Source of the DNA: Virgibacillus natechei
GTDB lineage: Bacteria > Bacillota > Bacilli > Bacillales > Amphibacillaceae
Assembly (NCBI RefSeq): GCF_026013645.1
Contig: NZ_CP110224.1
Span: forward strand, 1,240,001 to 1,304,000
Direction of reading: 5' to 3'
Length of the DNA: 64,000 bases
In this document: positions 26,167-35,498 of the stretch, piece after piece
How positions within the stretch are numbered: the first letter of the stretch is position 1
How the letters are laid out: every line of letters begins with the position of its first letter
Program-made: the position numbers and the translations under genes
The notes under the pieces: model-generated
What the model saw: the letters and a program-made list of their open reading frames with translations, nothing else
Databases searched by the model: none
Told to the model about the DNA's origin: nothing

Positions 26167-27012
26167 ATGGGAATGTTAAAGGAAATATGGCTTGATTTTT
26201 TTAAGAGTGAACGCAATGCAGATGATTGGTGGACGCGAAAAAAAGCATTATTAAAAAAACGAGAAGCTGAAATTGTGCGTATTGAAGGGAATGGAGAAAT
26301 TTTTCGCAAGGTTCGTTATGAAAATGAAATGGAATACGCTTATTTACTACATGTAACATTTTTAACGAAACAGCAGGATGTTTTTCATATGGAAGAACAG
26401 GTTATACCATATGAATTCCAGTTAGTTGATGGAGAAATAACAAATCATAAACAAATACCCCCCGAAATTCAGAAGCGTTCGAAACAACCAATTGTACCAG
26501 AGCAATCAGTTGAAAATGAAGACTTGCGTTTTTCCTATGATCGCCTAGCTGCCGTGCAATATGCAGAACGATGGTGGAACAGTTACAATCCTGAATATAG
26601 AAAGTTTGATGTGGATTGTACGAATTACGTGTCACAATGCCTACATGCAGGTGGTGCACCAATGCGGGGGGCTCCGGTTAGAGATCAGGGTTGGTGGTAT
26701 CAAGGTGATAACTGGAGCTTTAGCTGGGCGGTTGCACACTCCTTAAGATGGTATTTAAGTGGGTCTGCAGAAGGATTGCAGGGAAAAGAGGTAGAAAATG
26801 CGGAAACACTAATACCGGGTGATGTGATTTGCTATGACTTTGAAGGTGATGGGCGCTGGGATCATAACACGATCGTTGTTGCAAAAGATTCACATAATAT
26901 GCCGCTCGTCAATGCTCATACAGATAATAGCCGGAATCGCTATTGGTCCTATGAGGATTCTAGAGCCTGGACCCCCAATACGCAGTATAAATTTTTTAGG
27001 ATTGGTGAGTAG
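26167..27012 (+). CDS. Amidase_6 (putative amidase) domain protein
   Basis: The frame is open from 26152, but ATG at 26167 lies six bases after GGAGGGG, giving 281 residues. The N-terminal half is a charged region (DDWWTRKKALLKKREAEI, then a domain with MEEQVIPYEFQLVDGEI). The C-terminal half is the Amidase_6 domain: AAVQYAERWWNSYNPEY, the presumed catalytic Cys in DVDCTNYVSQCLHAGG near 162, GDVICYDFEGDGRWDHNTIV with the His near 234, and NAHTDNSRNRYW. No signal peptide is visible. Relatives are cell-wall or spore-associated in sporeformers, which is context rather than proof. Confidence 0.82.
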   Translation: MGMLKEIWLDFFKSERNADDWWTRKKALLKKREAEIVRIEGNGEIFRKVRYENEMEYAYLLHVTFLTKQQDVFHMEEQVIPYEFQLVDGEITNHKQIPPEIQKRSKQPIVPEQSVENEDLRFSYDRLAAVQYAERWWNSYNPEYRKFDVDCTNYVSQCLHAGGAPMRGAPVRDQGWWYQGDNWSFSWAVAHSLRWYLSGSAEGLQGKEVENAETLIPGDVICYDFEGDGRWDHNTIVVAKDSHNMPLVNAHTDNSRNRYWSYEDSRAWTPNTQYKFFRIGE

Positions 27013-27081
27013 TAAAGGTTGTTCAGAACTAGTCGTGGTATAATAGGATGGTTATAAATGATGGTAAGGAGAAATGAATAC

Positions 27082-27555
27082 GTGAGTTTACATGTTGTTT
27101 TATATCAACCAGAAATACCTGCCAATACAGGGAATATTGCGAGAACATGTCTGGGAGCGAATGCTACCCTCCATTTAATCCATCCACTAGGCTTTTCTAC
27201 AGATAATAAAATGGTGCGCCGAGCTGGATTGGATTACTGGGAAGATGCAGATGTTTTAGAATATGATTCGATTGATCAATTGTATGAAAAGTATCCAGAG
27301 GGAGCGTTTTACTATATTGAAAATTTCGGTACGAAGCACTATACAGACTATGATTATAGCAATATTAACGAGGACTTATTCTTTGTTTTCGGCAGAGAAA
27401 CAGATGGGATTCCGAGAGAACTGCTAGAAGGCAAAGAGGACAGGTGCCTGCGAATTCATATGACGGATAAGGTGCGCTCCCTTAATTTGTCTAATACAGC
27501 GGCAATCATTATTTATGAAGCGTTAAGGCAACAAGGTTTCCCACATATGAAGTAA
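27082..27555 (+). CDS. trmL: tRNA (cytidine/uridine-34-2'-O)-methyltransferase
   Basis: A SPOUT methyltransferase (CspR in bacilli) that methylates the ribose at the wobble position of tRNA-Leu. The frame opens at 27058, but GTG at 27082 with AAGGAG upstream gives the family start (MSLHVVLYQPEIPANTGNIA) and 157 residues. The knot with the SAM site shows LHLIHPLGF, FVFGRETDGIPRELL and IHMTDKVRSLNLSNTAAI, the three conserved motifs. Confidence 0.93.
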   Translation: MSLHVVLYQPEIPANTGNIARTCLGANATLHLIHPLGFSTDNKMVRRAGLDYWEDADVLEYDSIDQLYEKYPEGAFYYIENFGTKHYTDYDYSNINEDLFFVFGRETDGIPRELLEGKEDRCLRIHMTDKVRSLNLSNTAAIIIYEALRQQGFPHMK

Positions 27556-27590
27556 AAAAACGCCATGTAAAAATTTACATGGCGTTTTTT
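27555..27590 (+). terminator. Terminator of trmL
   Basis: AAAAAACGCCATGTAAA pairs with TTTACATGGCGTTTTTT; the stop codon is at its base. Confidence 0.88.
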
Positions 27591-27592
27591 AG

Positions 27593-27875
27593 TTGCATAG
27601 GAAACTATAGAATTTAAATGCTGTGGATAACTTAGTTACCGAAATATCCGCGTCCAGTTCCAGCGCCTAGCAACTATCAAACTTCACACTCCTCCACTAC
27701 GATAAAGAAGACTTGCCGATTGGCTCCGCCAGAGGCTTAGTCGCACTTATACCCTTGTGGTGAAAGTCAACATCGACTCACATTGCGCAGTGGAAGTGCG
27801 TGGCAACGTTGAACCACCCGCGATGCGCGGGCGCAGTTTGTACGTTGCTAAACGGGCGCTTTCACTTTTGTTCTT
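27593..27875. repeat. Dispersed repeat B, copy 1
   Basis: It starts directly after the trmL terminator with TTGCATAGGAAACTATAGAA, passes CTGTGGATAACTT, CCAGCGCCTAGCAACTATCA, GTCGCACTTATACCCTTGTG, TGAACCACCCGCGATGCGCG and ends ACGGGCGCTTTCACTTTTG. Four further copies or fragments occur at 32566, 34809, 52341 and (inverted) 62176. It is more G+C-rich than the flanks and carries no conserved reading frame. Bases 27976-28288 beyond the small gene hold only a minus-strand promoter-like TTTCAA-17-TATAAT and AT-rich sequence. Confidence 0.8.
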
Positions 27876-27975
27876 ATTGATTTTTTTTAGGGACACCTGG
27901 TTTGGACTCGTATGCTGAAGTTAGGCATGCTGTTAAAAATACAACAATTACACCCATTATTAATGCTAAGTTCAT
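27874..27975 (-). CDS. Small putative lipoprotein or single-helix peptide, 33 residues
   Basis: On the minus strand AAAGGAGG stands eight bases before an ATG at 27975. The peptide has a hydrophobic start (MNLALIMGVIVVFLTAC) with an LTAC lipobox-like end at residue 17, then TSAYESKPGVPKKNQ. The stop falls at the edge of repeat B copy 1, so the original 3' end may have been replaced by the repeat. A promoter-like TTTCAA-17-TATAAT lies upstream. The family is not recognised. Confidence 0.5.
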   Translation of the reverse strand: MNLALIMGVIVVFLTACLTSAYESKPGVPKKNQ

Positions 27976-28288
27976 GCGAGCATCCTCCTTTTACATCTAT
28001 CTGAATCAGATGGTGAATAATTTTCATTATACCCACATTATACAGAAGAATCCCGATAATTGAAAGGAAAGGTTAAAACTTTTGATCATACACCGAATGT
28101 ATAAGAGTTTCTAAGGATGCAAAGAATGTACGCATAAAAATCTTTTTAACGAATGCCAATTTTTTCAAAAATGAAAGGGGAAAGTCGATCACATATACGA
28201 CAGAATAATAGGAATATTTATTTTAATAATCTTTTTTTAAATATCGAATTAGATATATTGTATCCTTGCATAAAATAGAGTATATTAG

Positions 28289-28317
28289 TTGATGAAGTCA
28301 ATTGTCAGTTCTATAAT
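28289..28317 (+). promoter_or_regulatory. Promoter of odhAB
   Basis: TTGATG (28289-28294) and TATAAT (28312-28317) are 17 bases apart, about 65 bases before the odhA start. No operator is evident. Confidence 0.55.
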
Positions 28318-28380
28318 GTATATGAGCGTAAATAATCGCAATGAAGCGGTTAAAGTTAACTTCTAATGGGGGTATCAGAC

Positions 28381-31245
28381 GTGGCACAGAATGAAGAATC
28401 TAGTGAAAGATTCTGGAGACAGTTTAACGGTCCAAATATGGGGTATGTAGAGGAACAGTATGATTTATATAAAGAGGATCCAGAAGCTATAGATCCGACT
28501 AACAAAGAAATGTTCGATAAATACGGGGCCCCTCAATGGTTAAAAGCAGGAGATAGCGAAGCCCAAGTTATTTCTGAGAAAACATCTAAAAATGATATCA
28601 AAAAGTTAACCTCGGCAATGAAACTTGTTGAGGCTATTCGTCGTTATGGGCATTTGGAGGCAGATATTTATCCAGTAGGTCTTCAAAGGGAACGAAAATC
28701 TGATTTAGTTAATCCAAAGAAATATGGGTTAAGCGATGACGACCTAGAAAATATACCAGCCAATTGGTTGTGGGAGAAAGCCCCAAGCAATGTTGAAAAC
28801 GGCTTGGATGTTATTAAAGAACTTAAGAAGTATTACACGGGTACCATTACATTTGAATACGATCATGTCAATAACGATGATGAACGAACGTGGTTACTGG
28901 AATTAATAGAAGCTGGAGAAGCGCGTTTGGATTTATCTGATGAAGACAAACAGGCATTACTAGAGCGTCTTGCTCATGTCGAAGGTTTTGAAGGATTCCT
29001 GCAAAAAACATTTGTTGGGCAGAAACGCTTTTCAATTGAAGGTCTGGAATCGATGGTACCAATGCTTGATCAGATTGTGAAATATGCTTCTGCAGATAAG
29101 ATTGATAATATCATGATGGGAATGGCCCACCGCGGTCGTCTATCCGTTTTGGCGCATGTGCTAGGAAAGCCATATGACATGATTTTCTCTGAATTTCATC
29201 ATTCACCAGATAAAGAATTAATGCCTTCTGAAGGGTCTATGGGTATTAACCATGGTTGGACAGGAGATGTAAAATATCACCTTGGTGCAACGAAAGAAGT
29301 CAAGCAGGAGTCTGAAACCGCAACACGTATTACATTGGCTCATAATCCATCACACCTTGAGTTTGTAAATCCAGTAGTGGAAGGATTCGCACGTGCTGCA
29401 CAGGATGATCACTCCGAAAAAGGCTATCCAAAACGTGAAGATAATAAAGCTTTTGGTGTACTCATTCATGGTGACGCTGCGTTTATTGGTGAGGGTGTTG
29501 TTGCTGAAACATTAAATCTGAGTGGGTTACCAGGATATACAACTGGTGGATCGGTTCATATTATCGCAAACAACTTGGTTGGTTATACAACAAACCAGAG
29601 AGATGGACGTTCAACGCGTTACGCTAGTGATTTAGCAAAGGGTTTTGAAATACCGATTATTCATGTAAACGCTGACGATCCTATCGCTTGTATTTCAGCA
29701 GTTAGAATCGCATATGAGTACCGCCAAAAATTCCATAAGGATTTTCTTATTGATTTAGTTGGTTATCGACGTTATGGCCATAATGAAATGGATGAGCCAA
29801 GATCAACACAACCAAAACTTTATCAGGATATTGATGACCACCCTACAGCAGCGAATGTGTTTGCTAAAGTATTAGAAGAGAAGGGTGTACTTGATACGGA
29901 AGGGTTCACCAATATAACCGAAAGAGTCGAAAGTGATTTACGTGATATTTATGAGAGCATGAAAGAAAATGAAACCGGTGAAGCCGAGTCGGAAGATATT
30001 CCGAAAGCGCTATTAAATGGACTTGATCAATTTGATACGTCAGTTTCACTTGATAGGCTGCAAGCTTTGAACAAAGGTCTGATGAAGCGGCCAGAAGGAT
30101 TTAACAGTTTTAAAAAGGTAGAAAAAATACTGAAGCGTCGTGAGAATGCATTAGATGAAGGTAACAAAGCGGACTGGGGTACAGGAGAAGCATTGGCATA
30201 TGCATCCATTTTACAAGACGGCACACCTATTCGTTTGACTGGACAAGATACAGAAAGGGGAACCTTTGCACACCGTCATCTGATCTTACACGATACCGAA
30301 AATAGTGATGAGTATAGTCCGTTGCACGGATTGGAAGAAGCAAATGCTTCATTTGACATTCGAAATAGTCCATTGTCCGAAGCAGGTGTATTAGGCTTTG
30401 AATACGGGTATAGTGTACATTCAGAAGAGACATTGGTCATTTGGGAAGCGCAATTTGGTGACTTTGCTAATGCGGCACAAGTCGTATTTGATCAATTTAT
30501 ATCTGCCGCTCGTGCAAAATGGGGCGAGCAATCAAATATGGTAATGTTATTGCCACATGGTTATGAAGGTCAAGGTCCAGAGCACTCTAGTGCACGATTG
30601 GAACGGTTCCTGCAAATGGCTGCAGAAAACAACTGGATTGTCGCAAATGTTACGTCATCTGCTCAATTCTTCCATTTAATTCGCAGACAAGCAGCTCTAA
30701 AAGGACGCGAAGAAGCAAGGCCATTAGTCCTGATGACACCAAAGAGTTTGTTGCGTAACCAGCGCATTGGATCTGCCGCAAAAGAGTTTACAGAAGGTAA
30801 ATTCGAACCCTTGCGTCAGCAACCCAATTTGGATGTCAGCAAGGATGATGTTAAACGCTTACTAATCGGGAGTGGTAAAATCATGGTTGATATTGAAGAA
30901 GCAACCGATAATTCGGATGATACGTTCGAATGGCTACAAGTATTGCGCGTTGAACAGATTTATCCATTCCCTAAAAAGCAAATAGAAAATGTTATAAAAG
31001 AGTTACCAAATTTAGAAGAAGTCGTATGGGTACAAGAAGAACCGAAGAACATGGGAAGCTGGGATTTCGTTGACGAATACTTAAGAGATCTTCTACAAGA
31101 GGAGCAAACTCTACGGTACATTGGAAGGCCAAATCGTGCTTCACCAGCGGTTGGTGTCCCAAATGTTCATAAAACCGAGCAAAGTCAGCTCATTCAAAAA
31201 GCAATCAAACCATCAAAAGGAGGAGAATCCAGTGAGCGAAATTAA
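28381..31245 (+). CDS. odhA: 2-oxoglutarate dehydrogenase E1 component
   Basis: The thiamine-diphosphate decarboxylase of the TCA-cycle 2-oxoglutarate dehydrogenase complex. GTG at 28381 is preceded by GGGGGT at proper distance; the upstream in-frame ATG at 28366 has no SD. About 954 residues: [19 protein letters not shown] at the N-terminus, [55 protein letters not shown] with the ThDP/Mg site, [20 protein letters not shown], and a transketolase-like C-terminal half with [20 protein letters not shown]. Followed by odhB with a 14-base overlap. Confidence 0.97.
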   Translation: MAQNEESSERFWRQFNGPNMGYVEEQYDLYKEDPEAIDPTNKEMFDKYGAPQWLKAGDSEAQVISEKTSKNDIKKLTSAMKLVEAIRRYGHLEADIYPVGLQRERKSDLVNPKKYGLSDDDLENIPANWLWEKAPSNVENGLDVIKELKKYYTGTITFEYDHVNNDDERTWLLELIEAGEARLDLSDEDKQALLERLAHVEGFEGFLQKTFVGQKRFSIEGLESMVPMLDQIVKYASADKIDNIMMGMAHRGRLSVLAHVLGKPYDMIFSEFHHSPDKELMPSEGSMGINHGWTGDVKYHLGATKEVKQESETATRITLAHNPSHLEFVNPVVEGFARAAQDDHSEKGYPKREDNKAFGVLIHGDAAFIGEGVVAETLNLSGLPGYTTGGSVHIIANNLVGYTTNQRDGRSTRYASDLAKGFEIPIIHVNADDPIACISAVRIAYEYRQKFHKDFLIDLVGYRRYGHNEMDEPRSTQPKLYQDIDDHPTAANVFAKVLEEKGVLDTEGFTNITERVESDLRDIYESMKENETGEAESEDIPKALLNGLDQFDTSVSLDRLQALNKGLMKRPEGFNSFKKVEKILKRRENALDEGNKADWGTGEALAYASILQDGTPIRLTGQDTERGTFAHRHLILHDTENSDEYSPLHGLEEANASFDIRNSPLSEAGVLGFEYGYSVHSEETLVIWEAQFGDFANAAQVVFDQFISAARAKWGEQSNMVMLLPHGYEGQGPEHSSARLERFLQMAAENNWIVANVTSSAQFFHLIRRQAALKGREEARPLVLMTPKSLLRNQRIGSAAKEFTEGKFEPLRQQPNLDVSKDDVKRLLIGSGKIMVDIEEATDNSDDTFEWLQVLRVEQIYPFPKKQIENVIKELPNLEEVVWVQEEPKNMGSWDFVDEYLRDLLQEEQTLRYIGRPNRASPAVGVPNVHKTEQSQLIQKAIKPSKGGESSERN

Positions 31246-32515
31246 AATTCCAGAACTTGCAGAATCCATTACAGAAGGTACTATTGCTGAGTGGCTAGTA
31301 AAAAAAGGTGATAAAATAGAAAAAGGTGATCCGGTTGTTGAACTGGAAACCGATAAAATAAATGTCGAGGTTAATTCCGATTTTTCTGGTGTCATCACTG
31401 AAATTATTAGCGATGAAGGTGATGATGTGGAAGTTGGCGATGTCATCGGTAAAATAGATGAAAACGGTGAAGCATCTGGCGATACGGAAGAAGACTCCAA
31501 AGAAAAACCAAAAGAAGAACCGAAAAAAGATTCAAAAGAAGAAGAGCAAGTTATTGAAGACAAGGATGAAACCTCTAAAAAGGAAGAAACAGAGGATGAT
31601 AGCACCAATGACGTCGTTGCTTCTCCTGCAGCGAGAAAGCGTGCGCGTGAGTTAGATATTGATTTGAGTTCGGTCAGTCCTCGTGATCCACTGGGGCGCG
31701 TTCGTCCAGAAGATGTAGATGCAGCAGCAAAAGGGGAAGATAAAAAGAAAGAATCCAAACCTGCTCCTGCCAAGAAAGAAGAGCCTAAAAAATCGGAGAA
31801 AACAGAGTTTGAAAAACCAGTTAAGCGTGAGAAAATGTCACGTCGTCGCCAAACAATAGCTAAACGACTTGTGGAAGCTCAGCATAATGCTGCAATGCTT
31901 ACAACGTTTAACGAAGTAGATTTGACAGAAGTAATGAAAATTCGTAGCGAACGAAAAGAAAAATTCGTTAATAAACATGGCGTAAAACTTGGCTTCATGT
32001 CATTCTTCACAAAAGCAGTTATAGGAGCATTAAAAGAGTTTCCGTACTTAAATGCAGAAATTCAAGACAATGAAATTGTACTGAAAGATTTCTACGATAT
32101 TGGTATCGCTGTATCTGCTGAAGATGGTCTTGTTGTGCCGGTTGTACGTGATGCAGATAAACTGGATTTTGCGGGTGTAGAAAGTAAAATTGGTGAACTT
32201 GGTAAAAAAGCTCAAGACAATAAATTAGGACTGGATGAAATGTCAGGTGGCTCATTTACGATAACGAATGGTGGTACGTTCGGGTCGCTGATATCCACGC
32301 CAATATTAAATGCACCACAAGTAGGGATTTTAGGGATGCATAATATTCAAAAACGTGCGATGGTAATGCCAGACGATTCCATTGAAGTTCGACCAATGAT
32401 GTATACAGCCCTTTCTTATGATCACCGAATTGTTGACGGTAAAGATGCTGTTCAGTTCTTGGTGCGCATCAAAGAATTACTCGAAGATCCGTATGATTTA
32501 TTATTAGAAGGATAA
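31232..32515 (+). CDS. odhB: Dihydrolipoyl succinyltransferase (2-oxoglutarate dehydrogenase E2)
   Basis: The frame is open from 31121 inside odhA, but GTG at 31232 has AAAGGAGGAGAA upstream and gives the family N-terminus [20 protein letters not shown], 427 residues. Lipoyl domain with the modified Lys in [11 protein letters not shown] near 43; a highly charged Glu/Lys linker (about 80-125); E3/E1-binding domain [17 protein letters not shown]; second Lys/Pro linker; catalytic domain ending [15 protein letters not shown] (catalytic His and Asp near 398-402). The E3 gene is not in the window. Confidence 0.97.
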   Translation: MSEIKIPELAESITEGTIAEWLVKKGDKIEKGDPVVELETDKINVEVNSDFSGVITEIISDEGDDVEVGDVIGKIDENGEASGDTEEDSKEKPKEEPKKDSKEEEQVIEDKDETSKKEETEDDSTNDVVASPAARKRARELDIDLSSVSPRDPLGRVRPEDVDAAAKGEDKKKESKPAPAKKEEPKKSEKTEFEKPVKREKMSRRRQTIAKRLVEAQHNAAMLTTFNEVDLTEVMKIRSERKEKFVNKHGVKLGFMSFFTKAVIGALKEFPYLNAEIQDNEIVLKDFYDIGIAVSAEDGLVVPVVRDADKLDFAGVESKIGELGKKAQDNKLGLDEMSGGSFTITNGGTFGSLISTPILNAPQVGILGMHNIQKRAMVMPDDSIEVRPMMYTALSYDHRIVDGKDAVQFLVRIKELLEDPYDLLLEG

Positions 32516-32525
32516 AAGATAATCT

Positions 32526-32563
32526 AACCCTCACTATGCTCTTGAGCATAGTGAGGGTTTTTT
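32526..32563 (+). terminator. Terminator of odhAB
   Basis: AACCCTCACTATGCTC and GAGCATAGTGAGGGTT form a perfect stem with TTTTTT after it. Confidence 0.9.
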
Positions 32564-32565
32564 GG

Positions 32566-32850
32566 TTGCATAGGAAACTATAGAATTTAAAAGCTGTGGA
32601 TAACTTATACACTGGAATAGCCACGTCCAGCTCCAGCGCCCAGCAACTATCAAACTTCACACTCCTCCACTACGATAAAGAAGACTTACTGATTGCCAAG
32701 CCGGCAGGCGTAGGCAGAAGTAAAGTCGCACTTATACCCTTGTGGTGAAAGTCAACATTGACTCGCTTCGTTCGTCGTGTTTCCTTTATCTCATTGCGGA
32801 GTGCTCCAGTTTGTATGTTGCTAAACGGGCGCTTGCACTTTTGTTCTTAG
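32566..32850. repeat. Dispersed repeat B, copy 2
   Basis: It begins two bases beyond the odhB terminator T-run with TTGCATAGGAAACTATAGAA and ends in GGGCGCTTGCACTTTTG. Relative to copy 1 it has an internal replacement (CCAAGCCGGCAGGCGTAGGC) and GACTCGCTTCGTTCGTCGTG in place of the shorter join. Confidence 0.8.
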
Positions 32851-32859
32851 GTTATTTTC

Positions 32860-32912
32860 TAAAAGCTTGGGACTGGGACTGCGCTTACTCGTCCCACTGA
32901 AAAGAATTGTTG
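32860..32912 (+). repeat. Dispersed repeat C, copy 1
   Basis: TTTTCTAAAAGCTTGGGACT with GGGACTGCGCTTACTCGTCC and CAC..AAAAGAATTG recurs inverted at 52428-52490. It follows repeat B directly here and fragment B4 there, so the two travel together. Confidence 0.65.
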
Positions 32913-33071
32913 TTTTTAATCCTAGCAGTTGATATAGAATACGGTGGACACGCAATAGAGAGAATTTACTATAATAAAATCATCAATGAAACGGAGCGTG
33001 TCCTCAATAAGCATACGATATGACCAAGAATTTAAACAGTAAATTGCACGAGGAAGCGGGAGACTACCTCA

Positions 33072-33230
33072 CTCGAGCGACAGAAGCTTCTACTCGAGCA
33101 AGTAGGTGCCTCATTCGAGCGGCAGTGACAATTTTGAAGGTTGGGGCTCGAACTCAGAGGGGGGACGCTCGACTTGGAGATGCTGGCGCTCGACCTAGCC
33201 ATCCTCTCGCTCGACCTAGAGATGCTCATC
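33072..33230. repeat. 21-bp periodic TCGA array
   Basis: CTCGA/TTCGA cores start at 33072, 33093, 33114, 33147, 33168, 33189 and 33210: every step is exactly 21 bases except one of 33. Unit bodies vary (CTCGACTTGGAGATGCTGGCG, CTCGACCTAGCCATCCTCTCG and others). Because 21 is divisible by three, a minus-strand frame gives a Ser-rich heptad pattern (SISRSSE, RMARSSA, SISKSSV), but no SD supports translation. There are no identical repeats with unique spacers, so it is not a CRISPR. The region 32913-33071 and 33231-33426 around it holds no other gene. Confidence 0.7.
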
Positions 33231-33426
33231 TTATATAGAATGAGTGGAAGTCACGCTAAAGCTACGTCGCAATTTATAGATTTTTCTTGTGTCGAAAAAC
33301 AACAATAGTTTAGAAAGAACCTTGTTTAAAAAAATCACAGGAAATTATTAATTCTTATTGCAAAAAGATCTAAAAACGAATAATATAGGTAATGTTGTTT
33401 AAATCATTCGGAAAGAAGGGTGTTCA

Positions 33427-34719
33427 ATGAATAAATTCTTCAAACTAAAACAAAATAATACAAATATCCGAACAGAATTTGTTGCCGGGGTAACAACTTT
33501 CCTTACAATGGCTTATATTGTTATCGTTAATCCTGCCATTTTAACTTCAGCAGGGGTTCCTTTTGATCAAGTCTTTATGGCAACAGTTATTGCAGCGGTT
33601 GTTGGATCTTTGTATATGGGTTTCTTTGCAAACTACCCAATTGCAATAGCTCCAGGTATGGGGTTGAATGCTTATTTTGCTAGTGTGGTCGCGACACAGG
33701 GATTATCCTATCAAGTCGTGTTTGGTGCTGTCTTCATAGCGGGTATTCTTTTTATTTTATTAAGTTTAACTAGATTACGGGAAACATTAATTGCTGCAAT
33801 CCCTGCATCATTAAAGTACGGAATCACCTCTGGTATCGGGTTGTTTATCGCATTTGTAGGCTTAAGAAATGCAGGGCTGGTTATCCCTGATGAGGCAAAT
33901 CTTGTTGGTTTAGGCGATTTAAGTGATCCGATGATACTATTAACGATTAGCGGTTTATTTATAACATTGATATTATTTGTATTAAAAATAAAGGGTGCTC
34001 TATTTTTAGGGATGCTTGCAACTGGAGTCATTGCATTTTTTACAGGGCAGCTGGAAATTACAGAAAATGTTATATCAGCGCCACCAATGCCTGTCTTTTT
34101 TGATTTGGATATAGGTGGGGTATTCACGAACGGATTATATACTGTTGTTTTTGCTTTCTTATTAGTAACCATTTTCGATACAACAGGGACGATGATTGGA
34201 GTTGCAGAACAAGCTGGCTTTATGAAGAACGGGAAATTCCCTCGTGCCAAGCAAGCTTTATTAGCAGATGCAACCGCAACAACTGTAGGTTCTGCTTTTG
34301 GGACAAGTCCTTCAACAGCTTACATTGAATCTAGTTCAGGTGTGGCAGCAGGTGGAAGAACGGGGTTAACATCGATTATAGTTGCAGGATTTTTTGCATT
34401 ATCCGTTTTCTTCACGCCAATTGTACAGGTTATTGCAAATATACCTGCTATAACGTCACCAGTGTTGATTATTGTTGGTTGTTTTATGATGGAAGGACTA
34501 TCTAAAGTTGATTGGAAATCCTTTGATGAGGCTTTTCCTGCTTTTATAGTTATTCTTACCATGCCGTTCACGTCAAGTATAGCTACTGGAATCGCAATCG
34601 GATTTATAACATATCCACTTCTAAAACTAGTAGGTGGAAAAGGAAAAGAAGTGCACTGGATTCTGTATTTATTTGCTATTATTTTCATACTGCAAATGGC
34701 ATTCTTTCCAGCACATTAA
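33427..34719 (+). CDS. NCS2-family purine (guanine/hypoxanthine or adenine) permease
   Basis: ATG at 33427 follows AAAGAAGGGTGTTCA. The 430 residues start with a short polar segment and TEFVAGVTTFLTMAYIVIVN, the AzgA/PbuG-type opening, then GMGLNAYFASVV with the substrate-site residues, about 12-14 membrane helices, FDTTGTMIGVAEQAGF and GTSPSTAYIESSSGVAAGGR. These features place it in the AzgA-like purine:H+ symporters. I looked for a purine riboswitch upstream and did not find one. Guanine versus adenine preference cannot be read. Confidence 0.9.
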   Translation: MNKFFKLKQNNTNIRTEFVAGVTTFLTMAYIVIVNPAILTSAGVPFDQVFMATVIAAVVGSLYMGFFANYPIAIAPGMGLNAYFASVVATQGLSYQVVFGAVFIAGILFILLSLTRLRETLIAAIPASLKYGITSGIGLFIAFVGLRNAGLVIPDEANLVGLGDLSDPMILLTISGLFITLILFVLKIKGALFLGMLATGVIAFFTGQLEITENVISAPPMPVFFDLDIGGVFTNGLYTVVFAFLLVTIFDTTGTMIGVAEQAGFMKNGKFPRAKQALLADATATTVGSAFGTSPSTAYIESSSGVAAGGRTGLTSIIVAGFFALSVFFTPIVQVIANIPAITSPVLIIVGCFMMEGLSKVDWKSFDEAFPAFIVILTMPFTSSIATGIAIGFITYPLLKLVGGKGKEVHWILYLFAIIFILQMAFFPAH

Positions 34720-34808
34720 TAAAAAATAATTCATCCAAGATGTACGTAGTTTAATTTTGGAGTACAAAACATAATTTGTACCCTTAGTTGAACTACTTTT
34801 TTATACAC

Positions 34809-35205
34809 CAGGAAACTATAGAATTTAAAAGCTGTGGATAACTTATACACTGCAATAGCCACGTCCAGCTCCAGCGCCCAGCAACTATCAAACTTCACAC
34901 TCCTCCACTACGATAAAGAAGACTTACTGATTGCCAAGCCGGCAGGCGTAGGCAGAAGTAAAGTCGCACTTATGCCCTGTGGGTGAAAAGAAGACTTGCC
35001 GATTGGCTCTGCCAGAGGCTTAGTCGCACTTATACCCTTGTGGTGAAAGTCAACATCGACTCCCTTCGTTCGTCGTGTTTCCTTTATCTCATTGCGGCAG
35101 TGGAAGTTCAACTAAAACCGCCACTTTGCGTGGCAACGTTGAACCACCCGCGATGTGCGGGCGCAGTTTGTACGTTGCTAAACGGGCGCTTGCGCTTTTG
35201 TTCTT
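34809..35205. repeat. Dispersed repeat B, copy 3 with internal duplication
   Basis: It starts AGGAAACTATAGAATTTAAA and ends GGGCGCTTGCGCTTTTGTTC. The middle module is present twice (GAAGACTTACTGATTGCC near 34917 and GAAGACTTGCCGATTGGC near 34989, each followed by a GTCGCACTTATxCCC phrase), making it the longest copy. Bases 35206-35360 continue with another G+C-rich stretch (GCTCCGCGGACGCTC) of unknown nature. Confidence 0.8.
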
Positions 35206-35416
35206 TGGTTTTTCAGGTCGTCTCACTCTGAATAGGGTTTCCGCAGGACTAAAAACGTGGCAGTCATTCGCTCCGCGGACGCTCAGTTGTTCCGCGCGCA
35301 CATTGCGGTGTCTACTAAGACATGAGGATTTTAAACACAACGTTTTAGAAAAAGCATGTTACTAAAGCGGTTTTCAGGGTATTACTACTAGTAGAAGAAA
35401 CAGAAAAAATAAACAT

Positions 35417-35445
35417 TTGCATGACGTCTGACCACTTGTTACAAT
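35417..35445 (+). promoter_or_regulatory. Promoter of the nucleoside transporter gene
   Basis: TTGCAT (35417-35422) and TACAAT (35440-35445) are 17 bases apart. The spacer holds GACGTCTGACCACTTGT, which could contain an operator. Confidence 0.5.
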
Positions 35446-35498
35446 AATCTTGTAATTATAAATGAAAACCATTACAAAAAATAGAGGGGGAAGACCTA

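Noticed and set aside
31213..31773. Minus-strand Ser-rich reading frame of 186 codons inside odhB
   Set aside because: It is the mirror of the Glu/Lys-rich linkers of the E2 subunit, has no SD, and odhB is certain.
33072..33230. CRISPR array
   Set aside because: The 21-bp phase has only a 4-5-base core in common and lacks repeat-spacer structure; no cas genes are near.
33231..33426. Purine riboswitch before the NCS2 permease
   Set aside because: I searched for the conserved junction and loop motifs (TATA..., GGGTCT, CTAC) and found none.
33711..34250. Minus-strand frame of 179 codons opposite the purine permease
   Set aside because: Low-complexity mirror of membrane helices, no SD and no family resemblance.
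34983..35365. Overlapping reading frames inside repeat B copy 3 and its flank
   Set aside because: Not kept in frame among repeat copies and not preceded by SD sites.
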